A stretch of 64,000 nucleotides of DNA from Mesobaculum littorinae (lineage in GTDB: Bacteria > Pseudomonadota > Alphaproteobacteria > Rhodobacterales > Rhodobacteraceae): assembly GCF_004011175.1 (NCBI RefSeq), contig NZ_RQXX01000003.1:186001-250000 (forward strand). The letters run 5' to 3'. The number at the start of each line of letters is the position of its first letter. The stretch's first letter is position 1. The notes beneath the pieces are model-generated. The model saw only the letters and a program-made list of their open reading frames with translations, was not told the DNA's origin and did no database searches. A program made the position numbers and the translations under genes. This document shows, one piece after another, positions 35,101 through 42,436 of this stretch.

Positions 35101-35122
35101 GAAAAATACTCCCGCCGGAGGC
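35091..35122. repeat. Intergenic element, copy 2 (T-rich tract + AAAAATACTC + CCGCCGGAGG)
   Basis: TTCTTCTCTT, G, AAAAATACTC, CCGCCGGAGG: nearly identical to 3220-3252, except for G in place of C and the lack of the extra TC. On the minus strand it reads GGCCTCCGGCGGGAGTATTTTT, a short CTCC/GGAG hairpin followed by a T run, positioned after the peroxiredoxin stop. Function as a bidirectional terminator is inference. Confidence 0.65.
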
Positions 35123-35253
35123 CCCGGCCCGCCCTCCCGCGATCCGCCGCCCCCAGGGCGGCGCGCCCGCCAGACACGGCGAGCGGCCCCAAGGGGGGCG
35201 CGCAAGGGGGGGGTCGTGGCGCGCCCAACCGGGGCGCGCCTCCGCCTGAGGGT
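35123..35253. other. GC-rich spacer before the peroxiredoxin stop, no gene seen
   Basis: Short C/G-rich stretch with runs of G (35196-35214). Nothing else recognised. Confidence 0.4.
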
Positions 35254-35742
35254 TCAGAGCGTCTCCAGCAGCGCCTCGCCGCTCGACCGCTCGCAGACGC
35301 CGGGATTCTCCTCGGCCTGCAGTGTCTGCACCACGCCGTCCTCGACCACCATCGCGTAGCGCTTCGAGCGGTCGATCAGACCGGCGGGAAGCGCCGTGAA
35401 ATCCATGCCGATGGCGGTGGTGAACGCCGCCTCGGGATCGCCCAGCATGGTGATCCCCGCCTCCGTGGCGCCGGTGCTCTCGCCCCAGGCCTGCAGCACG
35501 AAGGGATCATTGACCGAGATGCAGATGATCTCGTCCACGCCCTTGTCGTCGAACCCCTGCTTGGTCCGGATGAAGCTCGGCACATGGGCGGTCGAACAGG
35601 TGCCGGTGAACGCCCCGGGCAGCCCGAAGATCACCACCTTGCGCCCTTTCAGCCGGTCGCCCAGATGCACCTGCTCGGGTCCATCCGCGCCCATTTCGAT
35701 CAGCGTCGCTCCCGGCAGCGTGTCGCCCTTTGCGATAGCCAT
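35254..35742 (-). CDS. Peroxiredoxin of the Prx5 (AhpC/TSA, redoxin) family
   Basis: 162 residues. The peroxidatic cysteine is in the PGAFTGTCSTAHVPSF motif (P-x3-T-x2-C) near residue 49. A further cysteine in NPGVCERSSGE near the C-terminus corresponds to the resolving position of atypical two-Cys Prx5 proteins. It reduces hydrogen peroxide and organic peroxides in the cytoplasm. It is divergent from a ferredoxin reductase gene with 87 bp between the starts; that pairing suggests, but does not prove, a shared redox role. Confidence 0.94.
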   Translation of the reverse strand: MAIAKGDTLPGATLIEMGADGPEQVHLGDRLKGRKVVIFGLPGAFTGTCSTAHVPSFIRTKQGFDDKGVDEIICISVNDPFVLQAWGESTGATEAGITMLGDPEAAFTTAIGMDFTALPAGLIDRSKRYAMVVEDGVVQTLQAEENPGVCERSSGEALLETL

Positions 35743-35773
35743 GTCAGACCTGTCCTTTCATTGCATTGCCTTT

Positions 35774-35783
35774 GGGTTAACCC
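35774..35783. promoter_or_regulatory. Palindrome GGGTTAACCC in a divergent promoter region
   Basis: A perfect 10-bp palindrome in the 87-bp region between the divergent peroxiredoxin and ferredoxin-reductase starts. Next to it are TTGCAT (35761-35766) and GATATA (35786-35791), a poor but possible plus-strand promoter with 19-base spacing. It could be an operator; no regulator gene is nearby. Confidence 0.3.
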
Positions 35784-35829
35784 CCGATATAGGGTCCGGC
35801 CGCAAGGTCGGCCAGACGGGGGAGAGGAC

Positions 35830-37038
35830 ATGGCGCATCACGTTGTGATCGGCGGAGGCCAGGCAGGCGCATCGCTCGTGGCCAAGCTGCGGGCACAGAA
35901 ATTCGAGGGCGAGATCACGCTGATCTGCGGCGAAGGCGTCCCCCCCTACCAGCGCCCTCCCCTGTCCAAGGCCTACCTGCTGGGCGACATGGACGAGGAA
36001 CGCCTCTACCTGCGGCCCGAGAAATTCTACGAGGAAAAGAACATCCGACTGATGCTGGGCCAGCCTGTCACCGCGATAGACCCGGGCGATCGCAAGCTGA
36101 CGGTCGGCGGGGAAACGCTCGTCTATGACGAGCTTGCGCTGACCACGGGATCGGTGCCGCGGCGCCTGCCGGCCGCGATCGGCGGCGATCTGCAGGGCGC
36201 CTACGAGGTGCGCACCCTGACCGATGTCGACGGCATGCAGCCCGCCTTCGAGAAGGGCAAGCGCGTGCTGATCATCGGCGGCGGCTACATCGGGCTCGAG
36301 GCCGCGGCCGTCGCGGCAAAGCTGGGGCTCAAGGTCACGCTGGTCGAGATGGCCGACCGCATCCTGCAGCGCGTCGCCTCGCCCGCGACGTCGGACTATT
36401 TCCGCGACCTGCATGCCGAACACGGGGTCGAGATCCATGAAGGCGTGGGGCTAGACCGCCTGCTGGGCGACACCCACGTCACCGGCGCACGCCTGACCGA
36501 CGGCAGCGAGATCGAGCTCGATTTCGCCATCGTCGGCGTCGGCATCCAGCCCAATGTCGCGCTGGCCGAGGCCGCGGGCCTGACCATCGCCGACGGCATC
36601 GTCGTCGACGAGATGGGGCGCACCTCGGACCCGCATATCTGGGCGGCGGGCGATTGCGCCTCCTTCCCCCGGCAGGGCCAGATGCTGCGGTTGGAATCGG
36701 TGCAGAACGCCATCGACCAGGCCGAGGCGGTGGCCATCAACATGATGGGCGCAGAGGCCCCCTACCACCCGCACCCGTGGTTCTGGTCGGACCAGTACGA
36801 CGTCAAGCTGCAGATTGCCGGGCTCTCCACCGGATACGACCGTGTCGTGGTGCGTGCGGGCGAGGGCCGCAGCCGGTCGCATTGGTATTACAAGGGCGAC
36901 CGGCTTCTCGCCCTCGACGCGATGAACGACCCCCGGGCCTACATGGTGGGCAAGCGCCTGATCGAGGCCGGCAAATCCGCCGACCCCGAGGTGGTGGCCG
37001 ATCCCGGCGCGGACCTCAAGGCGTTGATGACGGCATGA
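35830..37038 (+). CDS. NAD(P)/FAD-dependent ferredoxin-type reductase (rhodocoxin/ThcD-like)
   Basis: 402 residues. N-terminal FAD motif MAHHVVIGGGQAGASLVAKLRAQ, family motif YQRPPLSKAYLLGD, central NAD motif VLIIGGGYIGLEAAAVAAKLG, second FAD motif DPHIWAAGDCASF and C-terminal reductase domain (PWFWSDQYDVKLQIAGL). Enzymes of this type pass electrons from NADH to 2Fe-2S ferredoxins of P450 or dioxygenase systems; no such partner is in the window. The ATG at 35830 follows GGGGGAGAGG. The much longer open frame starting at 34234 is a shadow that crosses mscS and the spacer. Confidence 0.93.
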   Translation: MAHHVVIGGGQAGASLVAKLRAQKFEGEITLICGEGVPPYQRPPLSKAYLLGDMDEERLYLRPEKFYEEKNIRLMLGQPVTAIDPGDRKLTVGGETLVYDELALTTGSVPRRLPAAIGGDLQGAYEVRTLTDVDGMQPAFEKGKRVLIIGGGYIGLEAAAVAAKLGLKVTLVEMADRILQRVASPATSDYFRDLHAEHGVEIHEGVGLDRLLGDTHVTGARLTDGSEIELDFAIVGVGIQPNVALAEAAGLTIADGIVVDEMGRTSDPHIWAAGDCASFPRQGQMLRLESVQNAIDQAEAVAINMMGAEAPYHPHPWFWSDQYDVKLQIAGLSTGYDRVVVRAGEGRSRSHWYYKGDRLLALDAMNDPRAYMVGKRLIEAGKSADPEVVADPGADLKALMTA

Positions 37039-37117
37039 CCGGCGTCGACCGCAAGACCCGCGGCCTCTCTCCGCGGCCCCGCACCCCGAACGGGGATCGC
37101 GGCGCGGGGTCCCGCGC

Positions 37118-37684
37118 ATGAGGATCGTCGGCGGCACCCTGCGTGGCCTGACGCTGGCCGAGGTCGGCGCCGGCGACACGGCGGCGCACCTGCGCCCCAC
37201 CACCGACCGGGTGCGCGAGGCGCTGTTCAACCTGCTGGCGCACCGCCCCGGGGGCGACCCCGTTGCGGGCGCCCGTGTGCTCGACCTCTTCGCGGGCACC
37301 GGGGCGCTGGGACTCGAGGCGCTGTCGCGCGGCGCGGCACAGGTCACCTTCGTCGACGACGGCGCCACCGCCCGCGCCCTGATCCGCGAGAATATCGACA
37401 AGGCGCGCGCCCACGGCACCACCCGCCTCTACCGCCGCGACGCAACCGCGCTGGGGCCCAACCGTGGTGCGGCCTTCGACCTTCTGTTCCTCGACCCGCC
37501 CTACGGGACGGGGCTGGGCGAAGCCGCCGTCGCCTCGGCGCTGGAAGGCGGCTGGCTTGCTCCCGGCGCGCTGGTCGCGTGGGAGGACAGCCAGCCCCCC
37601 GTCCTCCCCGCGGGCCTTACGCCCGAGGACGAACGCCGCTACGGCGACACCCGGCTGACCTTCGCCCGGGTGGCGGACGCCTGA
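37118..37684 (+). CDS. rsmD: 16S rRNA (guanine(966)-N2)-methyltransferase RsmD
   Basis: 188 residues. MRIVGGTLRGLTLAEV is the RsmD N-terminus, LRPTTDRVREALFNLL the RNA-binding/family motif, VLDLFAGTGALGLEALSRGA the SAM-binding loop, and FLDPPYGTGLG the DPPY catalytic motif. It methylates G966 in the 30S subunit. TGATG overlap with the downstream HAD gene indicates coupling. Confidence 0.95.
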   Translation: MRIVGGTLRGLTLAEVGAGDTAAHLRPTTDRVREALFNLLAHRPGGDPVAGARVLDLFAGTGALGLEALSRGAAQVTFVDDGATARALIRENIDKARAHGTTRLYRRDATALGPNRGAAFDLLFLDPPYGTGLGEAAVASALEGGWLAPGALVAWEDSQPPVLPAGLTPEDERRYGDTRLTFARVADA

Positions 37685-38337
37685 TGGCCCCCGACCTCGT
37701 GATCTTCGACTGCGATGGCGTGCTGGTCGACAGCGAGCCCGCAGCGCTGGATGTCCTGACCGCGAACCTGCGGCGGCACGGGCTGGACCTGAGCCACGAC
37801 GCGGCCGAACGGCTGTTCGTCGGTGGCACCATGGCAGGCGCCGGAGACGCGGCGCGGGCCCGTGGCGCAGACCTGCCGGACGACTGGATCGACGGGATCT
37901 ATGCCGAGATCTACGACCGGCTGCGGCAGGGCGTGGCGCTGGTGCCCGGCGTGGTCGCGCTGCTCGACCGGCTGGAGCGGGCCGGCATCCCCACCTGCGT
38001 GGGATCGAACGGCGCCGAAGAAAAGATGGCCATCACCCTCGCCCCCTCGGGCCTGCTCGACCGCTTCGCTGGGCGGATCTACTCGGCCCACACGCTGGGC
38101 GTGGCAAAGCCCGACCCGGGCCTCTTCCTCGCCGCGGCCCGGGCCTTTGGCGCGGCACCCGACCGCACGACGGTGATCGACGATTCCCCCACGGGCGCCC
38201 GGGCGGCCCGGGCTGCGGGGATGGCCTGCATCGGCTTTGCCGCGCGCACCGATCCCGCCCGGCTGATCGCCGAGGGCGCGACCGTCGCCCGCGACATGGA
38301 GCAGGTCGCGCGCATGCTCGACCTGCCCCCGGCCTGA
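37684..38337 (+). CDS. HAD-superfamily phosphatase (subfamily IA, phosphoglucomutase-like)
   Basis: 217 residues. HAD motif I FDCDGVLVDSE with both aspartates at the N-terminus; motif II in CVGSNGAEEKM; motif III in LGVAKPDPGLF; motif IV in TVIDDSPTGARAARAAGM. The cap is of the C1 type inserted after motif I. The substrate is not predictable; close relatives include phosphoglycolate phosphatase and beta-phosphoglucomutase types. Starts on the last base of the rsmD stop. Confidence 0.93.
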   Translation: MAPDLVIFDCDGVLVDSEPAALDVLTANLRRHGLDLSHDAAERLFVGGTMAGAGDAARARGADLPDDWIDGIYAEIYDRLRQGVALVPGVVALLDRLERAGIPTCVGSNGAEEKMAITLAPSGLLDRFAGRIYSAHTLGVAKPDPGLFLAAARAFGAAPDRTTVIDDSPTGARAARAAGMACIGFAARTDPARLIAEGATVARDMEQVARMLDLPPA

Positions 38338-38582
38338 CGCGCGCCGCGTCTTGGGGCATCCGCGCACCGGGCCAGCATAGGGGGAAGGCACCGGGGGGGA
38401 GAGACACGGGGCACGGCCACGACCCGGTGGCCGTCATGCGCCGGCGGGTCTGGCGCAGGCACCCTACCAGCCCCGGCGCAGGGCGGTATCCCCCCTGCCA
38501 GACCTAGCGCCCGGCCCCCCGCCCCATTACGTAGACGGACGAAAGACGGCGGGGCGGCCAAGCAGGGCGGGAAGGGCGGCAC

Positions 38583-39533
38583 ATGGCGCGATACGACAAC
38601 GGCTATTCCCGAGCGGTGGCCCTGGCCAAGGTGGTCCTGCCGCTGGCCGCGCTGGTGATCCTGTCGACGCTGTTCCTGGTGTCGCAGCGGATCGACCCGG
38701 ACCAGGCGGTGCCCTACTCCACGGCCGAGGTCGACGAGATCCTGCGCGAGCAGCGTGTCGAGCGGCCGCGCTATTCCGGCGTGGCGCGGGACGGTGCGGC
38801 GATCGCGGTTGCCGCGCAAAGCGCCCGTCCGATGAGCGAATCGCAGGACCTGACCGCCGACGGCCTGACCGCCCGGATTGACACGCCCGACGGCGGCTGG
38901 GTCAAGCTTGCCGCCGGCGAAGGCAGGATCGCGCAGGACCAGACCAGCGTGCGGATGGAGGGCGCGGTGCGCATCCAGTCGGCCACCGGGCTCGACGTCA
39001 CGACCGACGCACTGACAGCCGATTTGGGCACCGCGACCTTCGTCACCGACGGACCGATCGAGGCACAAAGCCCAATGGGCCGGATCACCGGCGGACGGCT
39101 AAGGCTGGACCGGGCGGCGGCAGTCCCCGGCGCCGCCGAGGACGCGGGCCCCGCTACGACCTCCGGGACTGCCGCAACACCTGATGCAGACCCTGCCGGA
39201 AACCCATCGACGCCCGCCCCCGTGACCAGTGAAAAGCCCGGGACGCAGGCAGCGTCGCAAGCGGAGAGGTCCTCGACCGCTGCCGGCGAACGCGCAGCGG
39301 AAAGCGTGGACGCGGCGCGCGGGACGGCAACCGACCCCAACGCTGCGTCGGAAGCGCAGCCCCTGGACAGACCGATCGACCTTGACCAGTCCGACCCGGC
39401 CCAGTCAGACGCAAGCTCCTCAGACCCCGGCCACTCTCGCAGCCCGGCTGCGGCGCCCTATGTTCTGGATTTCACCGACGGCGTGCGGCTGGTATACCTG
39501 CCCGCGGAACGACAGGAGGGGGACGCCCCGTGA
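38583..39533 (+). CDS. lptC: LPS export ABC transporter periplasmic protein LptC, with long insertion
   Basis: 316 residues versus about 200 in usual relatives. An N-terminal membrane anchor (ALAKVVLPLAALVILSTLFLVS, about 13-34) and a beta-jellyroll (LTADGLTARIDTPDGGWVKLAAGEGRIAQDQTSVRMEGAVRIQSATGLDVTTDALTADL) are as in LptC. Then residues about 180-291 are a low-complexity stretch of A, S, T, P, D and E before the last strand YVLDFTDGVRLVYLP. The insert would form a flexible loop in the periplasm. LptC links LptB2FG to LptA. First gene of lptC-lptA-lptB-hpf-ptsN; 245 bp of GC-rich, gene-free DNA precede it. Confidence 0.85.
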   Translation: MARYDNGYSRAVALAKVVLPLAALVILSTLFLVSQRIDPDQAVPYSTAEVDEILREQRVERPRYSGVARDGAAIAVAAQSARPMSESQDLTADGLTARIDTPDGGWVKLAAGEGRIAQDQTSVRMEGAVRIQSATGLDVTTDALTADLGTATFVTDGPIEAQSPMGRITGGRLRLDRAAAVPGAAEDAGPATTSGTAATPDADPAGNPSTPAPVTSEKPGTQAASQAERSSTAAGERAAESVDAARGTATDPNAASEAQPLDRPIDLDQSDPAQSDASSSDPGHSRSPAAAPYVLDFTDGVRLVYLPAERQEGDAP

Positions 39534-40036
39534 ACCACTTCGCCCGAGCCACGGCGCTTGCCCTCGCAGCCGCACTGCTGCCTGCGACCCTCGCCGCACC
39601 GGTGCTGGCGCAAAGCGCGACCATCGCCTTCGACGGGCTGCAACAGGACACGTCGCAACCGGTCGAGGTGACGGCCGACAGCCTGCAGATCGCCCAGGCC
39701 GACGGGGCCGCGACCTTTACCGGCAACGTTCTGGTGGCCCAGGGCGACATGCGGATGGCGGCGGGGCAGGTCCGCGTCGCCTATGCCGCCGAGGGCGGGC
39801 GCATCGCCCGGATGCACGCCTCGGACGGCGTGACCTTCACCGCGGGCGACGAAGCCGCCGAATCGCGGGAAGCCGTCTATGACATCGACGCAGGCACCCT
39901 GGTGATGACCGGCGACGTGGTCCTGACGCAGGGGCAGAACGCCCTGTCCTCGAACCGGCTGAGCATCGACCTGACCACCGGGACGGGCACGCTTGAAGGC
40001 GGGGTGCGCACCGTCTTCCAGTCCGGCGGCAACTGA
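39530..40036 (+). CDS. lptA: LPS transport periplasmic protein LptA (GTG start)
   Basis: 168 residues. Signal peptide MNHFARATALALAAALLPATLAAPVLAQ, then the OstA-like beta-jellyroll (PVEVTADSLQIAQADGAATFTGNVLVAQGDMRMAAGQVRVAY). It forms the periplasmic bridge for LPS. The start is GTG at 39530, sharing GTGA with the lptC stop and preceded by CAGGAGGGGG; no suitable ATG exists nearby. Confidence 0.92.
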   Translation: MNHFARATALALAAALLPATLAAPVLAQSATIAFDGLQQDTSQPVEVTADSLQIAQADGAATFTGNVLVAQGDMRMAAGQVRVAYAAEGGRIARMHASDGVTFTAGDEAAESREAVYDIDAGTLVMTGDVVLTQGQNALSSNRLSIDLTTGTGTLEGGVRTVFQSGGN

Positions 40037-40050
40037 ACGGCCGCCGATTC

Positions 40051-40857
40051 GTGACCTCTGCGCCCCCTTCCGATGCCGGGCCTGCCCCGGCCCGTGCCCC
40101 GACCACGGCCGCAACCTCCCCGCTGCCCGACGGCGCGGGGCTGAGCATCCGTCACCTGCGCAAGAGCTATCGCAAGCGCACGGTGATCCGCGATGTCAGT
40201 CTGGACCTCGCGCGGGGCGAGGTCGTGGCCCTGCTGGGGCCCAATGGATCGGGCAAGACGACCTGTTTCTACTCGATCGCCGGGCTGGTCTCGCCCGAGG
40301 GCGGGCACGTCGCGATCGACGGGCGCGACATCACCCGGCTGCCGATGTACCGCCGCGCCAAGCTGGGGATCGGCTACCTGCCGCAGGAAGTGTCGATCTT
40401 CCGCGGCCTGACGGTCGAGCAGAACATCCTCGCGATCCTCGAGATCGCCGAACCCGACCGCCACAAGCGGCGCCAGCGGCTTGAGGATCTTCTGTCGGAT
40501 TTCTCGATCACCCACCTGCGGCAGGTCCCCGCACCCGCCCTGTCGGGGGGCGAACGGCGGCGCACCGAAATCGCCCGCTGCCTTGCCGCCGATCCGAAAT
40601 ACCTGCTGCTCGACGAACCCTTCGCGGGCGTCGACCCGATCGCGGTGGGCGAGATCCGCGGTCTGGTCGCCCAGCTGAAGACCCGCGGCATCGGCGTGCT
40701 GATCACCGACCATAACGTGCGGGAAACGCTGGGAATCGTCGACCGCGCCTACATCCTGCACGAAGGTCACGTGTTGATGAGCGGGACCAGCGAAGAGGTC
40801 GTGCGCGACCCCAACGTGCAGCGGGTCTACCTGGGCGAAGGGTTTCGCATGGGCTAG
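40051..40857 (+). CDS. lptB: LPS export ABC transporter ATPase LptB (GTG start)
   Basis: 268 residues. Walker A GPNGSGKTT, Q-loop GYLPQEVSIFRGLTVEQNI (typical of LptB), signature LSGGERRRTEIARCL, Walker B YLLLDEPFAGVDP, H-loop ITDHNVRETL. It powers LPS extraction with LptFG. A non-conserved N-terminal extension of about 32 residues (A/P/T-rich) follows the GTG at 40051; the first family-like residues are LSIRHLRKSYRKRTVI, so a later start remains possible, but none with a better ribosome-binding site was seen. Confidence 0.94.
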   Translation: MTSAPPSDAGPAPARAPTTAATSPLPDGAGLSIRHLRKSYRKRTVIRDVSLDLARGEVVALLGPNGSGKTTCFYSIAGLVSPEGGHVAIDGRDITRLPMYRRAKLGIGYLPQEVSIFRGLTVEQNILAILEIAEPDRHKRRQRLEDLLSDFSITHLRQVPAPALSGGERRRTEIARCLAADPKYLLLDEPFAGVDPIAVGEIRGLVAQLKTRGIGVLITDHNVRETLGIVDRAYILHEGHVLMSGTSEEVVRDPNVQRVYLGEGFRMG

Positions 40858-40901
40858 GCGGGCAGCCCCCGCCGAGACCCCCCTGCTTTTCCCACATGTC
40901 G

Positions 40902-40931
40902 TTGACACCTTGGTAACATCTGGCGCCAAAT
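40902..40931 (+). promoter_or_regulatory. Candidate promoter of hpf-ptsN
   Basis: A perfect -35 TTGACA at 40902-40907 lies 45 bp after lptB. The best -10 at 17-18 bases (GCCAAA/CCAAAT, near 40925-40931) is poor. The leader to the hpf ATG would be about 110 bases. It would allow hpf and ptsN to be expressed apart from the lpt genes. Confidence 0.35.
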
Positions 40932-41043
40932 GATCGGGATGCCGCCGATGGCGGACGTGCGCGATGCACCTTTCATGCGCCCGCGCGTTGCCAGGTGACA
41001 TCCCATTCCGGTCGAAATGCCGGACATCATCGAAGGAGACATC

Positions 41044-41622
41044 ATGCGGTACCAGATCAGCGGCAAACAGATCGATATCGGCGAAGCCCTGCAGGCGCAT
41101 GTGCGCAGCGAGATCGACGAGGTCATGGAAAAGTACTCGGCACGTCCGACCGACGCGCTGGCCGTGTTCTCGAAATCGGGGTTCGAATACGCCTGCGAAT
41201 GCGTGGTGCACCTGTCCTCGGGCCTGAGCGTCCAGGCCCGCGGCACCGCGCCCGAGATCTATGCCGCCTTCGATCAGGCGAACTCACGGATGGAAAAGCA
41301 GCTGCGGCGCTACAAGCGGCGTCTCAAGGACCATCACAAGGAGCGTCCGCAGCCTGTTGAACTCTCGTCCGCGGCCTCGTATATCCTCGCCGGCGCTGAC
41401 GGGGAGGACGCAGAGGAACCTGCGGACCTGACGCCCATGATCATCGCCGAGATGGAGACGCGGATTCCGTCGCTTTCTGTCGGCGAGGCCGTGATGCAGA
41501 TGGAGCTGGCAGGCGCCCCGGTGCTTGTCTTCCGGAACGAAAGACAGGACACCGGCGTGAATATCGTGTATCGTCGGGACGACGGGAACATCGGTTGGAT
41601 CGACCCGAACGCGGCAAGCTGA
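41044..41622 (+). CDS. hpf: Ribosome hibernation promoting factor, long form
   Basis: 192 residues: N-terminal HPF/YfiA domain (MRYQISGKQIDIGEALQAHVRSEIDEVMEKY...FDQANSRMEKQLRRYKRRLKDHH) and C-terminal dimerisation domain (AEMETRIPSLSVGEAVMQMELAGAPVLVFRNERQDTGVNIVYRRDDGNIGWIDP), the long form that forms 100S ribosomes in resting cells. AAGGAGACATC precedes the ATG. In many proteobacteria rpoN lies between lptB and hpf; here it is absent. Confidence 0.96.
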   Translation: MRYQISGKQIDIGEALQAHVRSEIDEVMEKYSARPTDALAVFSKSGFEYACECVVHLSSGLSVQARGTAPEIYAAFDQANSRMEKQLRRYKRRLKDHHKERPQPVELSSAASYILAGADGEDAEEPADLTPMIIAEMETRIPSLSVGEAVMQMELAGAPVLVFRNERQDTGVNIVYRRDDGNIGWIDPNAAS

Positions 41623-41669
41623 CCCGCGCTTGATCGGGCCGTCGACCAGGAAGTCAGAACAAGGCACTC

Positions 41670-42134
41670 ATGGATCTATCGACCATCTTGTCGCCGGCGG
41701 CCATTCGTGTCGTCGGCTCGATCACCAGCAAGAAGCGCCTCTTTCACGAACTGGGCGATCTTGCCCGGCACGCCTACGGACTGCCCGCCTCGCACGCGAT
41801 CGACGCGCTTCTGGACCGCGAAAGCCTTGGCCCCACCGGTGTGGGCCATGGCGTCGCCCTGCCGCATGCCCGGCTGCAGCAGCTGGATTGCGTGTCGGGG
41901 GTGTTTCTGCGGCTCGACCGTCCGATCGATTTCGGGTCGGTCGACCGCCAGCCGGTCGACCTGTTCTTCAGCCTCTTCGCGCCTGAATCGGCCGGGGTCG
42001 ATCACCTCAAGGCGCTGGCGCTGGTGTCGCGCACCATGCGCGACCCGTCGATCTGCGCCAAGCTGCGCGCCAACGACGACCCCGCCACGCTGCATGCGAT
42101 CCTGACGGCGGGCCCGGCGGTCAAGGCCGCCTGA
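41670..42134 (+). CDS. ptsN: Nitrogen PTS protein EIIA-Ntr (PtsN)
   Basis: 154 residues of the PTS EIIA type 2 fold. MDLSTILSPAAIRVVGSITSKKRLFHELGDLA is the PtsN start and the phosphorylated histidine is in GVGHGVALPHARLQQL near residue 67. PtsN is a regulatory phospho-acceptor, not a sugar transporter subunit; it adjusts potassium and nitrogen responses in other bacteria. It is 47 bp downstream of hpf. Confidence 0.95.
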   Translation: MDLSTILSPAAIRVVGSITSKKRLFHELGDLARHAYGLPASHAIDALLDRESLGPTGVGHGVALPHARLQQLDCVSGVFLRLDRPIDFGSVDRQPVDLFFSLFAPESAGVDHLKALALVSRTMRDPSICAKLRANDDPATLHAILTAGPAVKAA

Positions 42135-42393
42135 TCCCCGCCCGCCGAATGGCGGTTGCCCGAACGCTGATTACCTGAATACCGGCGGCCCGAAGACCGG
42201 CGCCCCGAAGACCGGCAGTCCGAAGACCGGCGCCCCGAGGCCCGTCCGCCCAAAAGCTGCCTGCCCGAAACCTGGCTTCCCGAAAGCTGCGCGCCACAAG
42301 GCCGCCCGCCCGGCAATCTTTTGACCTCCGGGCAGGGGTCTGGCGGCCTGAGCCCCCCCCATGCCCCATCGGGGGCGACCATGATGCGGCCAT
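42121..42393 (-). CDS. Possible small pentapeptide-repeat protein or remnant (90 aa)
   Basis: Open frame starting MAASWSPPMGHGGGSG with GGAAAGGCGGGG upstream. After about 33 unremarkable residues it reads SFREARFRAGSFWADGP and then GAGLRTAGLRGAGLRAAGI, with F, L, I or V at every fifth position for about ten repeats and alanine or serine two residues before. This spacing is the signature of the right-handed beta-helix of pentapeptide-repeat proteins. The asparagine/aspartate common at the next position is replaced by glycine. It overlaps the last codons of ptsN on the other strand. It may be a real small gene, a decayed one, or a chance reading of the DNA repeat. Confidence 0.35.
   Translation of the reverse strand: MAASWSPPMGHGGGSGRQTPARRSKDCRAGGLVARSFREARFRAGSFWADGPRGAGLRTAGLRGAGLRAAGIQVISVRATAIRRAGIRRP
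42146..42310. repeat. Array of eleven imperfect 15-bp tandem repeats
   Basis: Consecutive 15-bp units with consensus cgaagaccggcgccc run from 42146 to 42310; three units at 42191-42235 are near identical and the outer ones are degenerate. The 15-bp period equals five codons and, on the minus strand, the array reads as pentapeptides of the A-G-L-R-x type. The array starts 12 bp after ptsN. I recognise no ribosome, terminator or phage signal in it. Confidence 0.85.
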
Positions 42394-42436
42394 CGCACCC
42401 CGCCTTTCCCGCGGCGGCGCCTTGCGCGTCGCGCGA

